This document shows positions 1 through 7,044 of a stretch of 10,770 nucleotides of DNA, in pieces. The stretch spans positions 1-10,770 of the forward strand of contig JAEYRR010000150.1 in NCBI GenBank assembly GCA_023435505.1. Direction: 5' to 3'. Position 1 is the stretch's first letter; every line of letters begins with the position of its first letter. The position numbers and the translations under genes are program-made. The DNA is from Bacillota bacterium (lineage in GTDB: Bacteria > Bacillota > Clostridia > Lachnospirales > Lachnospiraceae). The notes under the pieces were generated by a model. The model saw only the letters and a program-made list of their open reading frames with translations. It did no database searches and had not been told where the DNA came from.

Positions 1-150
1 GTATTCAACAGTGTAGTGTTGGGTATGGCTGCCAAGAGAATGGATATTCCATATGATGATTGGATTTCCGTTATAGAAAAAACAGTTCCACCAAAGACGA
101 TTGAGGTTAACAAATTAGCTTTTGATAAAGGCTACCATTTACATAATTAA
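1..150 (+). CDS. iorB: Indolepyruvate:ferredoxin oxidoreductase beta subunit, C-terminal 49 codons (5' truncated by window)
   Basis: The window opens inside a reading frame that ends at TAA 148-150. The visible tail contains VLGMAAKRMDIP, then DDWISVIEKTVPPK, then EVNKLAFDKGY. This is the usual IorB C-terminus, where a helix leads to a 'P-K-x-x-E-x-N-x-x-A-F-x-x-G' segment. By family knowledge, IorA/IorB is a cytosolic thiamine-diphosphate and iron-sulfur enzyme. It oxidatively decarboxylates indolepyruvate, phenylpyruvate and hydroxyphenylpyruvate to arylacetyl-CoA with ferredoxin as electron acceptor, and can run in reverse. The next gene is an arylacetate-CoA ligase 28 bases downstream, the classic iorA-iorB-paaK order, which strengthens the call. 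Only the end is visible, so the generic pyruvate-oxidoreductase gamma family is a less likely alternative. Confidence 0.8.
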   Translation, partial: VFNSVVLGMAAKRMDIPYDDWISVIEKTVPPKTIEVNKLAFDKGYHLHN

Positions 151-164
151 CACATGAGTTCGAT

Positions 165-170
165 AGGAGG
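165..170 (+). promoter_or_regulatory. Ribosome binding site of the PaaK-type ligase gene
   Basis: A perfect AGGAGG lies 8 bases before the ATG at 179. It fixes that start and implies strong translation. Confidence 0.85.
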
Positions 171-178
171 ATAACACC

Positions 179-1477
179 ATGATTTGGAATGAGGCCAAGG
201 AATGCATGAGCAGAGATGAAATATACTCTCTGCAGAGTGCAAGACTTCAGAAGATGGTATCGAGAGTATACCATAACGTTGAGTTTTATCGTAAAAAGAT
301 GCAGGAGATGGGGATTGAACCTGGTGACATACAAGGAATCGAAGATCTCAATAAACTGCCTTTTACTACTAAGGAGGATTTACGACAAAATTATCCCTTT
401 GGCTTATTTGCAATTCCACAGTCCCAGATTGTACGTGTACATGCATCTTCTGGTACTACCGGTAAGCCAACGGTTGTCGGATATTCCAGAAAAGATATTG
501 AGATCTGGCAGGAATGTGTAGCCAGAGTTCTCGCGATGGCAGGTATCGGTGCTAAGGATAAAATACAGATTTCCTATGGGTATGGATTATTCACAGGTGG
601 TCTTGGTCTTCATTATGGTGCTGAAAATCTTGGGGCTACTGTAGTTCCTATGTCAGTGGGGAATACCAAGAAGCAGATTACAATGATGCAGGATTTTGGA
701 GTTACTGCAATAGCCTGTACACCATCCTACTTATTGCATATTACAGAGACTTTAGAAGAGCATAATGCCATTGGTAACATTAAATTAAAGAATGCTATTT
801 GTGGTGCTGAACCTTGGACAGAGAATATGAGAAAAGAAATTGAGCAAAAGCTCCATATTCAAGCTTATGATATCTATGGACTAAGTGAGGTCATGGGGCC
901 AGGTGTTGCAGCAGACTGTGAGTATCACTGCGGATTACATGTCTATGAGGATCATTTTATACCAGAAATCATTAATCCGAATACCCTAGAACCTGTTGCT
1001 CCTGGAGAGACAGGAGAGTTGGTATTTACCACAATTACTAAGGAAGCTCTTCCTTTATTCCGTTATCGCACTAAGGATTTAACCAGTATAGACTATAGTA
1101 AATGTGAATGTGGCCGAACCTTAGCAAGGCTATCCAGATTCAAGGGACGTTCTGATGATATGTTAATTATCCGTGGTGTTAATGTGTTCCCATCTCAGAT
1201 AGAATCAGCATTATTGGAAATGGGTGAAACCAGTCCACATTATCAGTTAATTGTTGATAGGATTGACAACTTAGATACGCTTGAGGTATTAGTAGAAGTA
1301 GAGGAACGTTTCTTCTCTGATGAGATTCGTGCTTTGGAAACACTAACAAAGAAAATTGCCCATACTCTGCAAGAAGCATTAGGTATTGCAGCAAAGGTCA
1401 AACTAGTAGAGCCTAAGACGATTGCCCGAAGTGAGGGTAAAGCGGTTCGTGTTATTGACAAACGGAAAATTATCTAA
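179..1477 (+). CDS. paaK: Phenylacetate--CoA ligase (PaaK-type arylacetate-CoA ligase), 432 aa
   Basis: This ATP-dependent, AMP-forming ligase activates phenylacetate or related arylacetates to CoA thioesters in the cytosol. The adenylate-forming signatures are all present: phosphate loop SSGTTGKP at residues 90-97, [10 protein letters not shown] at 233-242, the RYRTKDLT segment near 295-302, the hinge/CoA region [11 protein letters not shown] at 332-342, and a C-terminal SEGKAVRV with the expected catalytic lysine at 421. The length of 432 aa is normal for PaaK. Cysteine/histidine clusters at C247, H250, C251 and at C309, C311 resemble a structural metal site seen in part of the family (inference). 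It sits 28 bases after iorB and 18 bases before an ACT-domain gene, so it is almost certainly cotranscribed with them. With IOR it can trap or re-use arylacetates: the ligase makes arylacetyl-CoA, which IOR can reductively carboxylate to aryl pyruvates for aromatic amino acid synthesis. The exact aryl substrate cannot be read from sequence. Confidence 0.93.
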   Translation: MIWNEAKECMSRDEIYSLQSARLQKMVSRVYHNVEFYRKKMQEMGIEPGDIQGIEDLNKLPFTTKEDLRQNYPFGLFAIPQSQIVRVHASSGTTGKPTVVGYSRKDIEIWQECVARVLAMAGIGAKDKIQISYGYGLFTGGLGLHYGAENLGATVVPMSVGNTKKQITMMQDFGVTAIACTPSYLLHITETLEEHNAIGNIKLKNAICGAEPWTENMRKEIEQKLHIQAYDIYGLSEVMGPGVAADCEYHCGLHVYEDHFIPEIINPNTLEPVAPGETGELVFTTITKEALPLFRYRTKDLTSIDYSKCECGRTLARLSRFKGRSDDMLIIRGVNVFPSQIESALLEMGETSPHYQLIVDRIDNLDTLEVLVEVEERFFSDEIRALETLTKKIAHTLQEALGIAAKVKLVEPKTIARSEGKAVRVIDKRKII

Positions 1478-1495
1478 TCATAAGGAGGAATGATG

Positions 1496-1933
1496 ATGCT
1501 AATTAAACAGCTATCTGTATTTATTGAGAACCGTGAGGGAAGGCTGGAGAAAGTAACAGAAACCCTAGCGGCAAATCAGATCAATATCGTTTCCTTAAGT
1601 CTAGCAGATACTTCTGAATATGGGATGTTAAGAATGGTTGTATCGGATCCTGTAAAAGGCAAAGCAGTATTAAAGGAAGCAGGTTTTTCATCAATGTTGA
1701 CAGATGTTCTGGCTATCAAACTTCCACATAAGGTTGGTATGCTCTATACCTTATTGGAACTATTTGTAGCACGGGATATTAGCGTTGAATATATGTATAC
1801 ACTTGCTACAGGAGAAAATGCTTCTATCATTGCTAAAGTATCTGATGTTGATGTTGCCATAGAGGTCTTAGAAACCAATCATTTTGAATTATTTATGTCA
1901 GAAGAAGCCTACAAAATTAATTGTGAGGCGTAA
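1496..1933 (+). CDS. Tandem ACT-domain amino-acid-binding protein, 145 aa
   Basis: Two ACT modules fill the protein: residues 4-66 (IKQLSVFIENREGRL, a typical ligand-turn opening) and 69-138 (with PHKVGMLYTLLELF). There is no catalytic domain. ACT pairs bind amino acids at their dimer interfaces, and stand-alone tandem versions beside iorAB-paaK are common in anaerobes. A role in sensing an aromatic amino acid or regulating the pathway is therefore likely, but inferred. Start choice: three ATGs occur in frame at 1490, 1493 and 1496. The strong AAGGAGGA at 1482-1489 leaves only one base before the first ATG but seven between GGAGG and the third, so I use 1496. A longer form adding two Met residues is possible. 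Confidence 0.88.
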   Translation: MLIKQLSVFIENREGRLEKVTETLAANQINIVSLSLADTSEYGMLRMVVSDPVKGKAVLKEAGFSSMLTDVLAIKLPHKVGMLYTLLELFVARDISVEYMYTLATGENASIIAKVSDVDVAIEVLETNHFELFMSEEAYKINCEA

Positions 1934-1942
1934 ATACTAAAA

Positions 1943-1956
1943 CATTTGAGCAAATG
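1943..1956. repeat. Short perfect inverted repeat (6-bp arms, 2-base centre)
   Basis: CATTTG-AG-CAAATG lies in the 45-base gap before the small membrane protein gene. No T-run follows, so it is not an intrinsic terminator. It may be chance in AT-rich DNA or a minor operator or processing site. Confidence 0.3.
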
Positions 1957-1978
1957 ACAAACAAGAAAGGGGATTATC

Positions 1979-2254
1979 ATGGGAGATAAACCTGAATTAT
2001 ACTTAAAAAAACTAACAAAAGAAGAAAAAGAACAGATTAAGGAAGAAGACAAAAAATCCGGCATCCCAAAGATTTTGATCGTATTGATTGTACTTATGGT
2101 TGCCATTATGGGTGTAATGTTTGCTGTATCTTATTTTTGGTCTATGAAGAAAATAGATGCAATAGTTGCAGTACCGATTATGGTAGTCTGTCTGGCAGGA
2201 GAAATCATCATATGCGAGTATGCCAATAAGATGAATCATAAACTCACTAAATAA
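1979..2254 (+). CDS. Small two-helix membrane protein of unknown function, 91 aa
   Basis: I do not recognise this family. The N-terminus (residues 1-30) is highly charged, with many Lys and Glu (KKLTKEEKEQIKEEDKK), and probably forms a cytosolic helix. Two hydrophobic segments follow, about 31-53 and 60-80, separated by a short WSMKKID turn, with a short polar tail (NKMNHKLTK). This predicts a hairpin with both ends inside. An AAAGGGG ribosome binding site lies about 7 bases before the ATG. The gene is 45 bases after the ACT gene and is the last one before a strong terminator, so it is probably the distal gene of the iorAB-paaK-ACT operon. A helper or transport role for aryl acids would be speculation. 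Coding is supported by the clear ribosome binding site and the amphipathic/hydrophobic architecture. Confidence 0.72.
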   Translation: MGDKPELYLKKLTKEEKEQIKEEDKKSGIPKILIVLIVLMVAIMGVMFAVSYFWSMKKIDAIVAVPIMVVCLAGEIIICEYANKMNHKLTK

Positions 2255-2262
2255 AGAATGAT

Positions 2263-2307
2263 AGGTGTTAGAAAGTTATATATAACCTTCTAACACCTTA
2301 TTTTTTT
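2263..2307 (+). terminator. Intrinsic (Rho-independent) terminator closing the iorAB-paaK-ACT operon
   Basis: Arms 2263-2280 and 2281-2298 are complementary over 18 positions with one mismatch. In RNA the central TATA forms the tight loop. A TTATTTTTTT tract (seven uninterrupted T at 2301-2307) follows directly. It starts 9 bases after the stop of the small membrane protein gene. Confidence 0.9.
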
Positions 2308-2354
2308 GGCTTCTTGCTCATATAGTACAGTAAGGATTACTAGGTGGAGTTAAG

Positions 2355-2915
2355 ATGAAACAAATAATGAAGGGAGTCATTATTGCTATAATAATGATTG
2401 TTCTATTAGATGCAATATATAAAAGAACAAGGTTTTATTATTATGATCCTATATTTCAACCTTTCTCACAAAGACTTAATGCTCATAATCTACTGCTTAA
2501 GGTTGGTGATACCTATAAACTTCGTCCACAGGCTCTTAATAAAAGGGTATCTTACAAAAGCAGTAATTTTAGGATTGTTGATGTGATGCCTTCCGGGAAA
2601 ATAATTGCAAGAGCCGTTGGGAGCGCCATTATTACTGCAACAGGCAAATCCTTTAAAGCACAGTGTAAAGTAACCGTCATAAGTATGAATTCAGATAAGG
2701 TTTCCCTTTATGTAGGCGAGCATACGAAACTAACCATAAAGGGGTGTAATCAATCTGTGGACTGGAAAAGCAGCAATAGCACTGTTTCTGTAGATGAAGA
2801 CGGTGTCATAACTGCGATTCATCCGGGATTAGCTACTATAACTGCAACAATTGGTGGAAAACAATTGGCCTGTAATGTTTATGTGAAAAATATTCCAAAA
2901 ACTCGTACAAATTAA
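2355..2915 (+). CDS. Membrane-anchored protein with two bacterial Ig-like (BIG2-type) domains, 186 aa
   Basis: Residues 1-4 are short and basic, and a hydrophobic segment spans about 5-20 (GVIIAIIMIVLLDA), followed by KRTR. This looks like an uncleaved signal anchor with the rest outside the cell; no lipobox is visible. Two BIG2-like repeats follow, about 42-109 and 112-177. Each has the characteristic order 'V-x-[YW]-K-S-S-N', then an S/D-x-x-G-x-I-x-A turn, then G-x-A-x-I-T-A-T, then a final C-x-V-x-V strand. Such domains are beta-sandwich modules of cell-surface proteins involved in adhesion or wall binding. No catalytic domain is present. It follows a strong terminator, so it needs its own promoter, which I could not place convincingly. 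A GGTGGAG ribosome binding site precedes the ATG. It lies 60 bases upstream of the D-Ala-D-Ala carboxypeptidase gene, suggesting an envelope role (inference). Confidence 0.8.
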   Translation: MKQIMKGVIIAIIMIVLLDAIYKRTRFYYYDPIFQPFSQRLNAHNLLLKVGDTYKLRPQALNKRVSYKSSNFRIVDVMPSGKIIARAVGSAIITATGKSFKAQCKVTVISMNSDKVSLYVGEHTKLTIKGCNQSVDWKSSNSTVSVDEDGVITAIHPGLATITATIGGKQLACNVYVKNIPKTRTN

Positions 2916-2927
2916 GTCATAAAACTA

Positions 2928-2965
2928 AAACTCTTTGATACATTAGTATAAAGATTAAGGAGTTT
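2928..2965 (+). promoter_or_regulatory. Possible hairpin in the leader of the carboxypeptidase gene
   Basis: Bases 2928-2939 can pair with 2954-2965 over 12 positions, including two G-U wobbles, around a 14-base loop. The 3' arm contains AAGGAG (2957-2962), a possible Shine-Dalgarno for the following gene. No U-tract follows, so it does not look like a terminator. Function is unproven. Confidence 0.3.
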
Positions 2966-2975
2966 GGAGTGCTTC

Positions 2976-4442
2976 ATGAAACGTATCTTAAGTTTGTTGT
3001 TTATTCTACTTCTTTCCTTTAGCATTGTTAGCTTTAGCTATGTAAATGGAACTACAATATTGTCGAATTCATCAGATGACCCAGGACTGACAACAGATAC
3101 TAAAGAAGCAGACGAAAAAAATACGGAAGAAAGTGATAGTGTACCTACCCTTAGTAAGGATATCATCTCCAAGACATTTCAAACAGAAACTACCGGAACA
3201 GATAATCAAACAGATAAGAGCATAGATACCAATGAAAGTAAGATTGACCAATATTCTGAAGATACAGAAACCATCGAGACGGTGAAATCTCTTGCTAAAA
3301 CAACTAAAAAAGATGATACCAAGGCTGTTATAGAAGATACAGGCACAAATCTTGGACTCTCATCTAAATCAGCTGTATTAATTGAAGGTTCTACCGGTCA
3401 GATTCTCTATGAGAAGGATAAGGATCTTCAGATGGCTCCTGCCAGTATTACAAAGATTATGACGTTGATACTTATCTTTGAAGCACTTGATCAAGGTAAA
3501 ATCAAACTTACTGATCAAGTAAGTGTCAGTGAACATGCAGCTTCTATGGGTGGCAGTCAGGTATATTTAGAGCCTTATGAAACTCAGACAGTAGATACGA
3601 TGATTAAATGTATATCTATTGCTTCAGCAAATGATGCCTCTGTTGCCATGGCTGAGTTAATAGCAGGTTCAGAACCAGAGTTTGTTGCTAGAATGAATGA
3701 AAAAGCTAAAAACCTTGGTATGAAGAATACACATTTTGAGAATTGCTGTGGTCTTGATAATGATACCACAAACCATGTTTCTACCGCCTATGATGTTGCT
3801 TTAATGTCCAGAGAATTAATTACAAAGCATCCAGAAATCGCAAAATATTCGACTACTTGGATGGATACCTTCACCCATGTGACAAAAAAAGGAGAAAGCG
3901 TTTTCGGTCTTACCAATACAAACAAGCTTGTACGTACCTATAAAGGAATCACAGGGTTGAAGACTGGATCCACTTCTAAAGCTAAATTCTGTCTATCTGC
4001 TACAGCCAATAGAAATGAGATGGATCTGATTGCTGTTGTTATGAGCGCACCAGAACCTAAAGTTCGTTTTAAGGAGGCAGCATCCTTATTAGATTATGGG
4101 TTTGCCAATTGTAGCCTGTATAAGGATGATAATAAAGACCTTATGCTAGATCCTGTAGAAGTTAAAAATGGAGTAGAAGATTCTGTTAACGGGGTTGTAT
4201 TAAAGCCATTCTCTTATGTATGTTTGGTAGGTAAGGATCCTTCTGCCATAAAAAAAGAAATTACCTTAATGGAATCTGTAGAAGCTCCTATTAATCAAAA
4301 TGATGAAATTGGAAAGATTACATATATCTTAGACGGGAAAATCATTGGAGAGGTTCCTATTACAGCAGATAAATCAGTTCGTAAAGCGACTTTTAATGAT
4401 TCGATTCTGAAGATTCTGAGAAGATTTTTCAATGTAAAGTAA
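2976..4442 (+). CDS. Serine-type D-Ala-D-Ala carboxypeptidase (low-molecular-weight PBP, peptidase S11), 488 aa
   Basis: The enzyme removes the terminal D-Ala from peptidoglycan stem peptides outside the membrane. A Sec signal (MKRILSLLFILLLS to about residue 25) is followed by a Thr/Ser/Asp/Glu-rich linker at about 26-125. The S11 domain then carries all three active-site motifs: S157-I-T-K160, S217-A-N219 and K329-T-G331. A PBP5-type C-terminal beta domain spans about 385-465, and the end (SILKILRRFFNVK) is an amphipathic basic helix typical of membrane tethering in DacA/DacF proteins. Start choice: a TTG at 2964 is in frame but only one base from AAGGAG. The ATG at 2976 has GGAG at 2966-2969 with six-base spacing and gives a clean signal peptide, so I prefer it. 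The extra linker of about 100 residues makes it longer than usual for the family. Whether it is a vegetative DacA or a sporulation DacF type cannot be settled here. Confidence 0.93.
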   Translation: MKRILSLLFILLLSFSIVSFSYVNGTTILSNSSDDPGLTTDTKEADEKNTEESDSVPTLSKDIISKTFQTETTGTDNQTDKSIDTNESKIDQYSEDTETIETVKSLAKTTKKDDTKAVIEDTGTNLGLSSKSAVLIEGSTGQILYEKDKDLQMAPASITKIMTLILIFEALDQGKIKLTDQVSVSEHAASMGGSQVYLEPYETQTVDTMIKCISIASANDASVAMAELIAGSEPEFVARMNEKAKNLGMKNTHFENCCGLDNDTTNHVSTAYDVALMSRELITKHPEIAKYSTTWMDTFTHVTKKGESVFGLTNTNKLVRTYKGITGLKTGSTSKAKFCLSATANRNEMDLIAVVMSAPEPKVRFKEAASLLDYGFANCSLYKDDNKDLMLDPVEVKNGVEDSVNGVVLKPFSYVCLVGKDPSAIKKEITLMESVEAPINQNDEIGKITYILDGKIIGEVPITADKSVRKATFNDSILKILRRFFNVK

Positions 4443-4457
4443 ATAACGATTCTTTCT

Positions 4458-4493
4458 ATTGAGTGGCTTTCTGTGTTCAGAAAACCACTCAAT
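4458..4493. terminator. Strong hairpin after the carboxypeptidase gene, possibly a weak terminator
   Basis: Arms 4458-4473 and 4478-4493 match over 16 positions with one mismatch, around the loop TGTT. It begins 15 bases after the carboxypeptidase stop. Neither side has a proper T-run (downstream is CTCTATGG), so termination would be inefficient or factor-assisted. A role in mRNA 3'-end protection is an alternative. Confidence 0.5.
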
Positions 4494-4517
4494 CTCTATG
4501 GATTTACTATTCCCTCA

Positions 4518-4546
4518 TTGACAGTCATTATTTCGTTGGATATAGT
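4518..4546 (+). promoter_or_regulatory. Near-consensus sigma-A promoter for the metallophosphoesterase gene
   Basis: TTGACA at 4518-4523, a 17-base spacer, and TATAGT at 4541-4546. A second TATAAT at 4547-4552 overlaps the expected start area. Transcription should begin near 4553, giving a leader of about 75 bases before the ATG at 4630. Confidence 0.75.
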
Positions 4547-4629
4547 TATAATTGATTATAATTGTGAGCTGTATAAAAATCATGCTTGTTTCATAATCTA
4601 GATATGATATTGCGTTTAAGGAGAAGAAG

Positions 4630-5511
4630 ATGGAACAGACTATTTTAATGATAATTTCAATTTCAATACTTTTACTTTGTGTAGGAGTAATTCTTTATAT
4701 TCTGTATGAAAACAGACATTTTCATGTAACCACATATGAATATAGTAATAAAAAAATACCAAAAGCTTTTGACCAGTCGGTTATTCTATTTATATCTGAC
4801 CTTCATAATTATACTTATGGAACCGACAATGAAAAACTTTTAAAGGTGATTCGAAATAATTCCCCTGATTACATACTAATCGGAGGAGATATGATTGTAA
4901 AAGGAACTGAGTTTGACGGTACGAAAGCTTTACAGCTTATAAAAAAGTTGACGAGAGAGTATCCTGTTTATTACGCCTTTGGTAATCACGAACTTAGAAG
5001 CAGTATGTTACCTGAGACGAAAAATACAACTTTTTTAGAATATATAAGAAAATTAAAAAAGTATGGAGTTAAGTTCCTGTTGGATGACAAGATTACTCTG
5101 ACTAAAAAGGGGGATTCTATTGAATTATATGGACTGAATCTTCCAGCCAAGTATTTTGAAAAGTTTAAAAGAACTTCTTTGCCAGAGGAAGAATTATTGG
5201 AACGCTTAGGTAAACCTGATAAAAGCCGTTTTTCTCTGTTACTGGCACATAATCCAATCTATTTTAAAGACTATACTGATTGGGGCGCTGACCTAGTTCT
5301 TTCTGGTCATGTTCACGGAGGTATGATTGTTCTTCCTGCCTTAGGTGGTGTAATGTCAACCCAGGGGCTTCTTTTCCCAAAATATGATTTTGGTTTATTT
5401 AAAGATAGACAGGCTACCATGATTCTGTCTAGAGGTTTGGGAAACCATACCATACACATCCGTATCAATAACCGCGCTGAACTTGTAAAAATTGTCTTGC
5501 AAAGCAATTGA
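4630..5511 (+). CDS. Membrane-anchored calcineurin-like metallophosphoesterase (YkuE-like), 293 aa
   Basis: A single N-terminal hydrophobic helix (about 4-26) anchors a metallophosphoesterase domain. The di-metal ligand motifs are complete and in order: D57-L-H59 in ISDLHN, GGD 85-87, GNHE 118-121, H207 in AHNP, and GHVHGG 226-231 (H227, H229). The C-terminal GLGNHTIHIRINNRAE stretch is typical of the YkuE/YaeI branch. Members of that branch act on phospholipid or pyrophosphate substrates at the membrane; the actual substrate here is unknown. Which side of the membrane the domain faces is unclear: the N-terminus lacks strong positive charge. AAGGAG at 4618-4623 lies six bases before the ATG. 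The gene has its own promoter, and about 100 bases separate it from the M50-like gene, so cotranscription is possible but not needed. Confidence 0.88.
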   Translation: MEQTILMIISISILLLCVGVILYILYENRHFHVTTYEYSNKKIPKAFDQSVILFISDLHNYTYGTDNEKLLKVIRNNSPDYILIGGDMIVKGTEFDGTKALQLIKKLTREYPVYYAFGNHELRSSMLPETKNTTFLEYIRKLKKYGVKFLLDDKITLTKKGDSIELYGLNLPAKYFEKFKRTSLPEEELLERLGKPDKSRFSLLLAHNPIYFKDYTDWGADLVLSGHVHGGMIVLPALGGVMSTQGLLFPKYDFGLFKDRQATMILSRGLGNHTIHIRINNRAELVKIVLQSN

Positions 5512-5522
5512 TACACATACAG

Positions 5523-5551
5523 TTGAAGAAATATGTTTTTTATGTTATTCT
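5523..5551 (+). promoter_or_regulatory. Candidate sigma-A promoter for the M50-scpA-scpB operon
   Basis: TTGAAG at 5523-5528 and TATTCT at 5546-5551 are 17 bases apart. Each box matches four of six consensus positions. It is the best candidate in the 100-base gap before the operon, about 50 bases upstream of the first start codon, but AT-rich DNA gives many such matches. Confidence 0.4.
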
Positions 5552-5611
5552 TTAATAATGTGAGTGATGACACATCAGCACAAATGTTGTTAGTAAAGAT
5601 TGAGGTCAGCT

Positions 5612-6211
5612 ATGGAACAACTCATTCAAATTGTTGCGAGTTTTTTTGCAACACTTTTAGTTATGCTATTACATGAGATACCTAAGACAATGGTGTACCG
5701 TTCACAAACTAAGAAAACGATGCCATTGTCCAAGGTGTTTTATTTACCACAGTATATTGATCCTATTGGTCTTATTTTCTGTATATTTTCCCTGGCAGGT
5801 TTTTCAAAACCCTTTCGATATGAGATTACGGTCAAGAAGAATGCAACCTACATAGGTCTTATTGGGTTATTAAGTCTTTTATTATGCACGATAGTTGCTT
5901 ATTTTGTTTATCGTTATTCCTATTCCGGGATACAGGTAGATCAACTGTTCCTGGATATGAATATGAGTACTCGGTTTGATTACTATTTTATCTGTTATTT
6001 TTTGTTAATCAGCCTGGGTATGTTTGTAGTGAACTTATTTCCTGTTTCTGCCTTTGACATGGGTTTAATCATTGCTGGTAAATCAATGAAGAGTTTTATT
6101 CATATTATTCGAACAGATACCTTCATAAAATTAGCTCTTTTTATCATCCTGTTTACAGAAGTAATACCAATTCTCTGTATTCAGATGATTAATTTGTTGC
6201 TGTCATTATAG
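5612..6211 (+). CDS. M50-family (site-2-protease-like) integral membrane protein with degenerate zinc motif, 199 aa
   Basis: The fold signals of M50B peptidases are visible. A first hydrophobic helix ends in LLHEIPK (H21, E22, K25). Residues 48-67 read YIDPIGL to FSKP, matching the family 'hIDPlG...GwakPv' block. A late NLFPVSAFDMG (141-151) corresponds to the 'NLlPipplDGG' third-ligand motif. About five hydrophobic helices are present. The second histidine of HExxH is a lysine, the family 'NPlxH' histidine is a tyrosine, and the 'AGPxxN' segment is lost, so zinc proteolysis is unlikely (inference). The start is ATG 5612, five bases after GAGGT; an in-frame TTG at 5600 lies upstream of that ribosome binding site. 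It lies 30 bases upstream of scpA. M50-like genes often precede scpAB in Firmicutes, which supports the family call. Confidence 0.8.
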   Translation: MEQLIQIVASFFATLLVMLLHEIPKTMVYRSQTKKTMPLSKVFYLPQYIDPIGLIFCIFSLAGFSKPFRYEITVKKNATYIGLIGLLSLLLCTIVAYFVYRYSYSGIQVDQLFLDMNMSTRFDYYFICYFLLISLGMFVVNLFPVSAFDMGLIIAGKSMKSFIHIIRTDTFIKLALFIILFTEVIPILCIQMINLLLSL

Positions 6212-6241
6212 GCTTCTGAAGAGAAAGGAACGTATTATTTT

Positions 6242-7009
6242 ATGGGGATTCCAGTTAAATTAGAGGTATTTGAAGGACCTCTAGATTTATTATTACACCT
6301 GATTGATAAGAATAAAGTTAATATATATGACATTCCTATTGTGTTAATTACAGAGCAATATTTGGAATATATTAAAGCTATGGAAACGAAGGACTTAGAC
6401 ATAATGAGTGAGGTTCTGGTAATGGCAGCTACCCTACATAACATTAAGTCCAAGATGCTTCTTCCAAAGGAAGTGATGGAAGAAGAAGAGGAAGATGATC
6501 CAAGAAAAGAATTGGTGGAACGTTTATTAGAGTATAAGATGTATAAATATATCTCTTTTGAGTTAAAGGATCGCCAGATGGATGCCTCTAAACTGTTATT
6601 TAAGGAACCTACTATTCCTGATACCATTCGTGATTACAGAGAGCCGATTTCTGTGGAAGACTTGCTGTCGGATATCACAATTTCTAAGCTTCATGCCATC
6701 TTTGAATCTGTCATTAAAAAGCAGATAGATAAGATTGCCCCGATTCGTAGTAAATACGGTGATATAAAGAAGGAAGAGGTAAACTTAGATGAAAAGATGC
6801 TGTTTATTGAAGCCTATGGGCAGGCACACAGATCCTTTTTATTCCGACGCTTATTAGAGACAAGCTCCTCTAAGATGGAAGTTATCATCACCTTTCTTTG
6901 TGTCCTTGAACTAATGAAGGTGGGAAGACTTAAAGTGGAACAGGAACATATATTTGATGATATTATTGTCACTTATGTAAGTGATAGCAATATTGCTAAT
7001 AAAGAATGA
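6242..7009 (+). CDS. scpA: Segregation and condensation protein A (kleisin), 255 aa
   Basis: ScpA bridges the SMC heads and binds ScpB to form the bacterial condensin used in chromosome segregation. The N-terminal domain shows the hallmark VKLEVFEGPLDLLLHLI at residues 5-21, then YDIPIVLITEQYLEYI (29-44) and MAATLHNIKSKMLLP (61-75). A central acidic stretch (EEEEEDD, about 80-86) is the usual kleisin linker. The C-terminal winged helix, which contacts the other SMC head, spans about 205-247 and ends with FLCVLELMKVGRLKVEQ and a DDI block. Full length is typical. AAAGGA at 6224-6229 lies 12 bases before the ATG, a slightly long spacing. It is 35 bases from scpB and part of the same operon. It should be essential or near-essential for growth. 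Confidence 0.96.
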   Translation: MGIPVKLEVFEGPLDLLLHLIDKNKVNIYDIPIVLITEQYLEYIKAMETKDLDIMSEVLVMAATLHNIKSKMLLPKEVMEEEEEDDPRKELVERLLEYKMYKYISFELKDRQMDASKLLFKEPTIPDTIRDYREPISVEDLLSDITISKLHAIFESVIKKQIDKIAPIRSKYGDIKKEEVNLDEKMLFIEAYGQAHRSFLFRRLLETSSSKMEVIITFLCVLELMKVGRLKVEQEHIFDDIIVTYVSDSNIANKE

Positions 7010-7044
7010 TCCAGTAATTTAGTTTACGAATAGGAGAATGAGCC

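Noticed and set aside
1179..1461. Two overlapping minus-strand open frames inside the PaaK ligase gene
   Set aside because: They are shadows of a strongly supported coding frame and lack a ribosome binding site or recognisable domain.
2298..2326. Possible sigma-A promoter before the Ig-like protein gene (TTATTT, 17 bases, TATAGT)
   Set aside because: The -35 box lies in the terminator T-tract and matches poorly, so I could not support it although a promoter is expected here.
4458..4493. Hairpin as a riboswitch or attenuator for the metallophosphoesterase gene
   Set aside because: It lies upstream of the predicted promoter at 4518-4546, so it would not be in that transcript; a 3'-end structure of the carboxypeptidase mRNA is simpler.
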